A DNA stretch of 9,293 nucleotides from JBBRCE01 sp038205115 (GTDB taxonomy: Bacteria > Planctomycetota > Planctomycetia > Pirellulales > JBBRCE01), in contig JBBRCE010000094.1 of the NCBI GenBank assembly GCA_038205115.1, forward strand, positions 1-9,293. Direction: 5' to 3'. This document shows positions 1 through 4,899 of this stretch, one piece after another. The stretch's first letter is position 1; every line of letters starts with the position of its first letter. Both the position numbers and the translations under genes were made by a program. The notes under the pieces were generated by a model. It did no database searches. It was not told where the DNA came from and worked only from the letters and a program-made list of their open reading frames with translations.

Positions 1-321
1 AACTCAGCCGACGCTGGCAGCGTCGCCAACGACTGAGTCTCACGGCACGCGCGGCGAAAAAGCAGCATCGCAAATCGGAGTGACGAGCCTGCGGTCCGCG
101 CCGCGGTGGTCAGAAAATCGCAGCCATCGGACGTTCTGTCCTCACTGTCCACAACGATTTTCGAGGACGAAACCGTTGCCAAGTCGTTACGCTCCGCAAC
201 TTTGCAATTCCGCGCCGCACGCGCCAACGATATTTTCCGTTTCGCCACCTCCGCCCCTCTTTCGCTCCGCCACCTCTACTCTTCCGTAGTTAAGTTCGCT
301 GAAGTGCGGCGCGGCGCTGAT
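1..321. other. Intergenic region without a supported gene
   Basis: No reading frame here looks like a protein. The two overlapping plus-strand frames between 80 and 432 are rich in Arg, Ser and Pro, have no recognisable motif, and one runs into the rhodanese gene on the opposite strand. The only structure I see is a hairpin at the left edge, listed separately, and a pyrimidine-rich stretch around 245-290. No clear T-tract terminator for the rhodanese gene (which ends at 322) is visible. Confidence 0.55.
2..38. repeat. Hairpin-forming inverted repeat at left edge
   Basis: A perfect 7-bp stem, CGACGCT (9-15) with AGCGTCG (19-25), closes a 3-base loop. It is flanked by a second pair, ACTCAG (2-7) with CTGAGT (33-38). 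No T-tract follows on either strand, so an intrinsic terminator is not well supported. It could be the end of a transcript arriving from outside the window or part of an intergenic palindromic repeat. Confidence 0.4.
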
Positions 322-663
322 TTAATAACGGGGCAACGTCGGATCGATTTCGGCGGCCCAGGCGTCGATGCCGCCGGCCATGCTTTGGGCGTGCGTGAAT
401 CCCTGCTTCCGCAGCCAATTGGCCACGCGTAGGCTGCGGCCGCCATGATGGCAATGCACCACCACTTGCCGATCCTGGAACGGCAGCAATTCGTCCAAAC
501 GCGTTTGCAAATCGTTCATGGGCAGTAGTTTGGCACCGTCCAAGTGGACGGCCGCGTACTCGCCCGGTTCGCGGCAATCCAGCAGCAGAAAATCTTCGCC
601 GGCCGCGAGCATTTTTTTCACGGCATGGCAGTCGGTTTCGATCGGCAATTCGTGATTGTGCAT
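322..663 (-). CDS. Single-domain rhodanese-like protein
   Basis: A 113-residue protein that fits one rhodanese fold with no signal peptide or membrane segment, so it is probably cytoplasmic. It has the typical N-terminal strand LLLDCREPGEY (residues 27-37) and the active-site loop CHHGGRS starting at Cys71. That Cys is the residue that would carry the persulfide in sulfur transfer. The final segment, AGGIDAW (96-102), is the usual end of the family. The length matches GlpE-like stand-alone rhodaneses. The ATG at 663 is preceded only by a weak A-rich Shine-Dalgarno (AAGAAA). The gene lies 89 bp behind the DUF1559 gene on the same strand, but a strong terminator sits in the gap, so cotranscription would need readthrough. 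The sulfur donor and acceptor cannot be told from the sequence. Confidence 0.88.
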   Translation of the reverse strand: MHNHELPIETDCHAVKKMLAAGEDFLLLDCREPGEYAAVHLDGAKLLPMNDLQTRLDELLPFQDRQVVVHCHHGGRSLRVANWLRKQGFTHAQSMAGGIDAWAAEIDPTLPRY

Positions 664-690
664 CAGATTTCTTCACGTTAAAAACAAAAA

Positions 691-726
691 AACTGCTGCC
701 CCGGCAAACGCGCCAGGGCAGCAGTT
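691..726 (-). terminator. Intrinsic terminator of the DUF1559 gene
   Basis: A perfect 11-bp stem (691-701 with 716-726, arms AACTGCTGCCC/GGGCAGCAGTT). The loop can form three more GC pairs (703-705 with 712-714). On the minus strand the stem is followed directly by a T-rich run (TTTTTTGTTTTT). It lies 26 bp past the DUF1559 stop and has all the parts of a rho-independent terminator in the minus direction. Confidence 0.88.
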
Positions 727-752
727 AGTGTAAACAATCGTGACGAGACTGA

Positions 753-1970
753 CTATCCGCCGACGATGCCGTCAGGGATCGACTCGCCGCCATCGCGGGT
801 GATGATCCACAGGTAGGCGTTCTTGTCGATGTCTTCCTTGATGGGCTGCACGTGACCGTCGGCGAAGAGCGTCACGACGACCTTGGACGAGTGGTCGCTG
901 CTTGGTCCCCAGGCCCAGTCGCCGGTGATCTTCGTGTTTTTCAGCTTGCCGCTGGGCATATAGAAGGTCTTCTTCTGCGGGGCCGTTTGACCGATCGGTA
1001 TGGCATTCGGACCGTAGTTGATGGCCGTTTTGTCAGTCTCCTTTCCATAGACGATATACGTCGACGCATTGGCGCCGCTGCTCGTGGGCACCGCCGGAGA
1101 CGGGGTGACTTCGCCGGGCGTGGCGACCACAAAGCTCGTCGTGCCATCGTACCACGACGAGAAGAACGGTTCTTTGGTTTCGGTCATCACCGCCGTGTAG
1201 GCTTCTCCATCGTTGATGGTGCCGATGCCGTTGGTACCGTAAACGATTACGCCGTTTCCCTTTTGCGGCGTGGCTTTATCGAACATCAATTCTTGATGCG
1301 TGGCAGCCAGAGCAACGTAATTGGTTGTGGCTGGGTAAATTGCTGCCTGGGTAGCAGGGTCGGTGTACTTGACCTTGTCATATTCTCCATAGGTCGGAGC
1401 GGTGCCGTACGTGATTGTGTCAAGCTGTAACGCGGAATCGTTACCGGCCGATGGGCAACGGAAATTCGCCAACACTCGCGTGCTCACATGACGTTGGCTT
1501 GATGTGCCATTCAGCACCACGGCATCAGCGATGACCGTGTCGAACGCGTCCAGCTTGAACTTTTGGCTGCGGTCAGAAATCGACGTGTAGAGCGGACCCA
1601 TGTCCATATACGGCAAAATCTTGACGACCCAACTGTAACCGGCCGCGCTATTCGTGGTTGAAGTGCTTGTCGACACCGTCCCCTTGGTGTTGCTCAGACC
1701 AGGGGTGGCCGTCTTGGGGTCCGTGCTGCTGACCACCGGAAACGGCGCCTTATTGCCGTTGGCCGTGCGGTACAGCGCCAACGATTTGCCAATGCCAGCA
1801 ACGTTGTTTTTGCAAGTGTTCAGCTTGGCAGCCTCGCGAGCGGCGCCAATGGCCGGCAGCAAAATTGCCACCAACATGCCGATGATGGCAATCACCACCA
1901 GCAATTCGATCAAGGTAAAACCTCGATCCTGCTTGAGGGCAAGCCCTCGAATCCGAAAACGGGTACTCAT
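753..1970 (-). CDS. DUF1559 protein with type II pseudopilin N-terminus
   Basis: A 405-residue member of the planctomycete DUF1559 (SBP_bac_10-type) family. A 17-residue basic leader ends in Gly17, followed by FTLIE with Glu22 at position +5 of the mature protein. Next comes the hydrophobic stretch LLVVIAIIGMLVAILLPA (23-40). This is the class III prepilin signal that PilD-like peptidases cut and methylate, so the product is probably anchored in the cytoplasmic membrane with its bulk outside. The Ser/Thr-rich middle has low-complexity runs (around 99-108). The C-terminus carries the family's His...Asp-Gly signature: His360 and Asp371-Gly372, with ten residues between instead of the usual nine (H-X9-DG). 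A strong Shine-Dalgarno, GGAGG, lies 6 nt before the ATG and fixes the start. Members are assumed to be pseudopilin-like surface or secretion components; the specific role is unknown. Confidence 0.9.
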   Translation of the reverse strand: MSTRFRIRGLALKQDRGFTLIELLVVIAIIGMLVAILLPAIGAAREAAKLNTCKNNVAGIGKSLALYRTANGNKAPFPVVSSTDPKTATPGLSNTKGTVSTSTSTTNSAAGYSWVVKILPYMDMGPLYTSISDRSQKFKLDAFDTVIADAVVLNGTSSQRHVSTRVLANFRCPSAGNDSALQLDTITYGTAPTYGEYDKVKYTDPATQAAIYPATTNYVALAATHQELMFDKATPQKGNGVIVYGTNGIGTINDGEAYTAVMTETKEPFFSSWYDGTTSFVVATPGEVTPSPAVPTSSGANASTYIVYGKETDKTAINYGPNAIPIGQTAPQKKTFYMPSGKLKNTKITGDWAWGPSSDHSSKVVVTLFADGHVQPIKEDIDKNAYLWIITRDGGESIPDGIVGG

Positions 1971-1976
1971 GGTACG

Positions 1977-1981
1977 CCTCC
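1977..1981 (-). promoter_or_regulatory. Shine-Dalgarno of the DUF1559 gene
   Basis: GGAGG on the minus strand, 6 nt before the ATG at 1970. It is one of the two best ribosome binding sites in the window and decides the start, placing Gly17 at the prepilin cleavage site. Confidence 0.8.
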
Positions 1982-2009
1982 AAAGAAAAAATGAAACAGA
2001 TGAGACAGC

Positions 2010-2027
2010 CGTGACGGAACCGTCACG
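2010..2027 (-). promoter_or_regulatory. 18-bp dyad in the DUF1559 leader
   Basis: A perfect inverted repeat, CGTGACGG and CCGTCACG, separated by two bases. It lies between the predicted transcription start (about 2072) and the Shine-Dalgarno (1977-1981). On the minus strand the T-run precedes the stem, so it is not an intrinsic terminator for this gene. It could be an operator for a dimeric regulator or an mRNA hairpin; the sequence does not decide which. Confidence 0.45.
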
Positions 2028-2078
2028 AAAAAACCCCGAAGTGTTGCAGAACGAACGCTCTGCGATAAGGTCGCCCGC

Positions 2079-2108
2079 ATCTTAACCGGCTGCCGACTTC
2101 CGAGTCAA
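2079..2108 (-). promoter_or_regulatory. Predicted sigma-70-type promoter of the DUF1559 gene
   Basis: On the minus strand TTGACT (2103-2108, 5 of 6 to consensus) is followed after 18 bp by TAAGAT (2079-2084, 4 of 6). A strongly A/T-rich block (about 2107-2153) lies just upstream, in the position of an UP element. Initiation near 2072 would give a leader of about 100 nt containing the dyad at 2010-2027. Confidence 0.5.
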
Positions 2109-2163
2109 ATCTTTTTATATCTTGCCATCAAAAATTCTTGAAACTTTTTGCCAGCGGAAATAC

Positions 2164-2189
2164 GGCGAACCGCAGCCCATCGATTCGCC
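2164..2189. terminator. Weak hairpin behind cinA
   Basis: GGCGAA (2164-2169) pairs with TTCGCC (2184-2189) around a 14-base loop. On the minus strand, the direction of cinA, only GTATTT follows. On the plus strand CTTTT follows, but no plus-strand gene ends here. It is the only candidate for stopping cinA transcription before the DUF1559 promoter, and it is weak. Confidence 0.25.
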
Positions 2190-2226
2190 TTTTACCGACG
2201 CGGATCGCCAGCCGGCTTCCGCTTCA

Positions 2227-3501
2227 TTAACGGGCTGCATTTGAATCGCTGGCCGGCTGTGCGTGAAGCAGTTCCAACCGCAACAGATTCAAGGCTTGTT
2301 TGGCGGCGCGCAGCTTGACCAGCGCCGAGTGGCCCACAAATGGCGAACTGCGGACCGCGCGCAGCGAGCCATCGCGGCTGCTAACACCGTAAAAGAACTC
2401 GCGCGCTGGCTGACCGGCGGTTGGCAGCGGCGGAAAAATGCCCACGGCCAGCGCGTAGTCGGCCCGCGGATGGCTGAGCGCCTGATCCAGCGAAAGTTCC
2501 AGCATTTGCTTGGCGCGGCGATCGTCCGCGGCCGCCTGCGGATCGATGGTCAGCACAAACGGCTGCGAAGAAATCTGGCCGCCGCAAAAACAACCGGCCA
2601 ACTCGTCCGGCAGTTCGCCAAACCAATGCGCCAGTTGGCCGGCGCTGCCAATCTCGGTAGTCGCCAAGCGTTGATTGCGGGCAACCAGCAACCGGGCCAC
2701 AGCATGTTCCAGTTCGTCGTCTTCTTCGCCAAATACCAAATCGCCCAGACACTCGTGGATGGTGGCCACGGTCGAATCCATGACGGCATAGGCGACGTTG
2801 GGCGTTTCGCCTTCGGCCGTAATCCGCAGCGTGATGGTCGCCCCGCTGACCGTGATGCCCACCTGCGGCGTGCGTCCGCGGCGAATCAGATCTGGCAGCA
2901 TGGCCTCGAGATCGCTTTCGCCCACGCCAAAACATTTGATGAGACGATGCCGAATCACGCGTTTGCTGCCGGCGTGCTGGGCGATGGCGTCGGCCAGCGT
3001 GCCGCTCCACATCTGCCGCATTTCGGCCGGCACGCCAGGCAGGGCGAAAATTCGGCAGGCCGATTGGCCCGCGCGGGGAATTTGCAGATCGATGCCCGGC
3101 GCCGTGCCTTCGGGATTGTGGATGACCACGCTGCCGCTGGGAAACATGGCTTGCACGCGGTTACGCTCTGGCATCGGCCGTTTGCGGCGTGCGAACAGGC
3201 TTTCGATATGCTCAAGCGCCGCGGGCTGCAGCACCAGTGGCACGCCAGCCAGTTCGGCTAGCACTTCGCGGGTAAGATCGTCGGCGGTGGGCCCGAGACC
3301 ACCGGTGGCGACGATGATGTCCGCGCGCTGGGCCGCCTGTTGGAAGACGCGGACGTTGGCGGCCAGGTCGTCGGCCACGGTGGTATGATACATGACGCGG
3401 ATGCCCAACTCGCCCAGGCGCTGGCTGAGCCATTGGCTGTTGGTGTCGAGCCGTTGCCCGCTGGTCATTTCGTCGCCGATGGAGATCACTTCCGCTTGCA
3501 T
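2227..3501 (-). CDS. cinA: CinA family protein, intact N-domain, degenerate PncC domain
   Basis: A 424-residue two-domain protein of normal CinA length. The N-terminal MoCF-biosynthesis-like (COG1058) domain has its hallmarks: IGDEMTSG (8-15), TNSQWLSQRL (20-29), GGLGPTADDLT (67-77), NPEGTAPG (129-136) and LPGVPAEM (154-161). In characterised homologues this part is an ADP-ribose/nucleotide pyrophosphatase and the C-terminal part (PncC/YgaD) deamidates NMN for NAD salvage. Here the C-terminal domain (about 262-415) keeps the outline but not the motifs. The usual ESCTGG loop reads EIGSAG (283-288), and the expected GPGG...EKPVG segment reads PPLPTAGQPARE (about 357-368). NMN deamidase activity is therefore doubtful. 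The ATG has no clear Shine-Dalgarno. The gene is divergent from an unknown gene starting 27 bp away. Confidence 0.88.
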   Translation of the reverse strand: MQAEVISIGDEMTSGQRLDTNSQWLSQRLGELGIRVMYHTTVADDLAANVRVFQQAAQRADIIVATGGLGPTADDLTREVLAELAGVPLVLQPAALEHIESLFARRKRPMPERNRVQAMFPSGSVVIHNPEGTAPGIDLQIPRAGQSACRIFALPGVPAEMRQMWSGTLADAIAQHAGSKRVIRHRLIKCFGVGESDLEAMLPDLIRRGRTPQVGITVSGATITLRITAEGETPNVAYAVMDSTVATIHECLGDLVFGEEDDELEHAVARLLVARNQRLATTEIGSAGQLAHWFGELPDELAGCFCGGQISSQPFVLTIDPQAAADDRRAKQMLELSLDQALSHPRADYALAVGIFPPLPTAGQPAREFFYGVSSRDGSLRAVRSSPFVGHSALVKLRAAKQALNLLRLELLHAQPASDSNAAR

Positions 3502-3528
3502 GAATTTGCCAATCGAAAATAACGAGAT

Positions 3529-4026
3529 GTGTTAAGCTGGCTGTATTCTGCCATGCCGCCCGCCGCAACACCAAGTGGCCAATTCGCGCCGATGTATCGA
3601 TTTCATGTTTCTGTACATGCCCGGCCGGCAACGGCGCTGGCCGAAAAATCGCTGGACTTCGACGGCGCGGCGGTTGTGGCGTTAACCGTTGAGCCGCGGC
3701 AGTTGGCCACGCCGCTGAACGTGACGTTCGAGCAAACATTCGCGCGGCTCGAATCGCTGCCGCGGATGTTCATTGAAATGGACGGTTCTTTTGTCTGGAG
3801 TTCGCCGCAGGGCGAGCCCGGCTGGCAGGTGGACGGCGTGCTGTACGACCGCGCCGGTCAACTGCTGTACGTTGAACTCAAAGGCCGATGCCCTGCGGCT
3901 GGCTTCGATCAACTGCTCGCCGCGTTCGACTGGCCGCAAACGCCGCTAATCTTCCAACTGATGCGTCAGGCCCTGTTCCTCGACGAAGCGTCCTTCCGCC
4001 GCTTCGCCGCACGTACATTCCCCTGA
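3529..4026 (+). CDS. Conserved hypothetical protein, function unknown
   Basis: I do not recognise a characterised family. The frame encodes up to 165 residues with no signal peptide or membrane segment. It has balanced alpha/beta-like composition and ordinary codon use, so it is probably a soluble cytoplasmic protein. Notable segments are LPRMFIEMDGSFVW (about 76-89), WQVDGVLYDRAGQLLYVELKG (98-118) and a hydrophobic helix-like C-terminus (125-161). The start is uncertain. The longest form begins with GTG at 3529. ATG codons at 3553 and 3592 are also in frame, none has a good Shine-Dalgarno, and the 3592 start (MYRFHVSVHA, 144 residues) would leave a more usual 90-bp gap to the divergent cinA gene. 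The TGA stop (4024-4026) lies in the first unit of a 7-bp tandem repeat. Confidence 0.65.
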   Translation: MLSWLYSAMPPAATPSGQFAPMYRFHVSVHARPATALAEKSLDFDGAAVVALTVEPRQLATPLNVTFEQTFARLESLPRMFIEMDGSFVWSSPQGEPGWQVDGVLYDRAGQLLYVELKGRCPAAGFDQLLAAFDWPQTPLIFQLMRQALFLDEASFRRFAARTFP

Positions 4027-4065
4027 CCCCTGACCCCTGACCCCTGACCCCTGACCCCAGACCCC
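4020..4065. repeat. 7-bp tandem repeat, seven C4/G4 runs
   Basis: Five perfect CCCTGAC heptamers (4021-4055) followed by degenerate CCCAGAC and CCCAGCG units. Seven C4 runs (4020-4023, then every 7 bp to 4062-4065) are each separated by exactly three bases. The minus strand therefore carries seven GGGG runs with 3-nt loops, a textbook G-quadruplex motif, and the plus strand is i-motif-like. Because 7 is not a multiple of 3, the TGA in each unit places stop codons in all three plus frames. The first one ends the upstream gene. Confidence 0.9.
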
Positions 4066-4078
4066 AGCGCACTCCAGC

Positions 4079-4107
4079 ATGACCCTAAAAAGCCGGGGCG
4101 CTATCAT
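4079..4107 (+). promoter_or_regulatory. Predicted promoter of the Fur-family gene
   Basis: ATGACC (4079-4084, 4 of 6 to the -35 consensus) is followed after exactly 17 bp by TATCAT (4102-4107, 5 of 6 to the -10 consensus). Initiation 6 to 8 bp downstream falls at about 4113-4115, immediately before the ATG at 4116. The mRNA would be leaderless or nearly so. This would also explain why the AAAGGA purine run (4109-4114) sits only 1 nt from the ATG, too close to work as a Shine-Dalgarno. Confidence 0.45.
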
Positions 4108-4115
4108 AAAAGGAC

Positions 4116-4601
4116 ATGTTCAACGATCTGTTCGCCAATTCGAATGCCTCGCCAGGAGCGCCCGCGCGTGACGCCAGCGAGGTCCGCGCCGCGCTGGAAC
4201 AAGCGGGGTGCCGTTACACGAGCCAGCGTGCCGCGGTGTACTGGTTTTTGGAGAAAGCGCACAACCATCCCACGGCCGAGCAGGTTTACCAGGGCGTGCG
4301 CGAGGCGCTACCGAAAATCAGTTTGGCGACGGTTTATAAATCGCTCGAAGCCCTGGTGGCCGCACGGTTGGCCAACAAGCTGACCAACGGCGATGGCTCG
4401 GCCCGTTACGATTGCGGCGGCAACGACCATTACCATCTGCGCGACGTGAACACTGGCGAGCTGTGCGATCTGCCGGCTTCGTTCGATCCGCAGTTGCTGG
4501 AGAAGATCGATCCGCAATTGGTGCGGCAACTCGCGCAGCAAGGCTTTCAGGTCACCGGATATCGGCTGGAAGTGCTGGGGCGTTTCGAGCAGCGCGGCTG
4601 A
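4116..4601 (+). CDS. Fur-family transcriptional regulator without CxxC
   Basis: A 161-residue protein with Fur-superfamily layout. An N-terminal winged helix (about 20-90) contains YTSQRAAVYWFL (34-45), HPTAEQVYQGV (51-61) and the recognition-helix region ISLATVYKSLEAL (68-80). A C-terminal dimerisation and metal-binding part follows. Fur proteins use a His/Asp/Glu site to sense Fe(II), Zn(II), Mn(II) or peroxide. Here HYHLRDVNTGE (105-115) keeps the two His, but the two structural Cys of the usual HxxCxxCG segment are Asp110 and Thr113. That resembles alphaproteobacterial Fur/Mur-type proteins, which lack the structural zinc site. A lone Cys100 and Cys117 remain. The metal or signal sensed and the target genes cannot be assigned, so no specific symbol is given. 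The ATG is the only Met before the conserved domain. Transcription appears monocistronic and near-leaderless. Confidence 0.88.
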   Translation: MFNDLFANSNASPGAPARDASEVRAALEQAGCRYTSQRAAVYWFLEKAHNHPTAEQVYQGVREALPKISLATVYKSLEALVAARLANKLTNGDGSARYDCGGNDHYHLRDVNTGELCDLPASFDPQLLEKIDPQLVRQLAQQGFQVTGYRLEVLGRFEQRG

Positions 4602-4899
4602 TGGCGAGCAGAGATCTGGCGCGGCCGAGTGTTCGCTAGAACTCTTACAACCGGTCGTCCGGCGGCGGTTGTCGCTGGGCAATCACGTCCGGCAGGCGGC
4701 AAGGCGTTGAGTTCGCTTGCCGGCGATTCTATGCTAGATTTCTCTGCTCTGGGACCGGCCCGTCGTTGTTTGCAATGTTGAAGGTTGGCGGGCGTACGCA
4801 TTCGGCAGACGGATAGACGTGGGGGAGCGGCGTCGAATTCGTAACCGATCGATTGCCGCCGCGCCGGGTGGCTGAGATTGTTCGTCGCTGCGAGCCTGC
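4602..4899. other. Gene-free stretch with one promoter candidate
   Basis: About 300 bp between the Fur-family gene and the glycosyltransferase-like gene. It contains a 7-bp stem hairpin, ACAACCG (4647-4653) with CGGTTGT (4666-4672), around a 12-base loop and without a T-tract. That is at best a weak terminator for the regulator. It also contains the promoter candidate listed separately. Opposite-strand frames here (for example 4729-4971) are low-complexity and run into neighbouring genes, so I do not support a small gene. Confidence 0.5.
4707..4735 (+). promoter_or_regulatory. Predicted promoter of the glycosyltransferase-like gene
   Basis: TTGAGT (4707-4712, 4 of 6) and TATGCT (4730-4735, 4 of 6) are separated by 17 bp. 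Initiation near 4742 would give a leader of about 158 nt before the ATG at 4900. No other well-spaced pair was noticed in this gap. Confidence 0.35.

Noticed and set aside
80..432. Two overlapping plus-strand frames near the left end
   Set aside because: Biased composition, no Shine-Dalgarno, no motif; one overlaps the rhodanese gene.
744..754. 11-base match CGAGACTGACT shared with 9241-9251
   Set aside because: One sits at the end of the DUF1559 gene, the other inside the transposase; no extended similarity around them, so most likely chance.
852..1430. Plus-strand open frame antisense to the DUF1559 gene
   Set aside because: Arg/Gly-rich translation without domain signals, entirely opposite a well-supported gene.
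2263..3261. Long plus-strand open frame (332 codons) antisense to cinA
   Set aside because: It is fully inside cinA on the other strand, has no recognisable motif and is the kind of antisense frame that GC-rich coding sequence often leaves open.
4647..4672. Hairpin after the Fur-family gene as intrinsic terminator
   Set aside because: The 7-bp stem has a 12-base loop and no T-run follows on the plus strand, so it is not called as a terminator.
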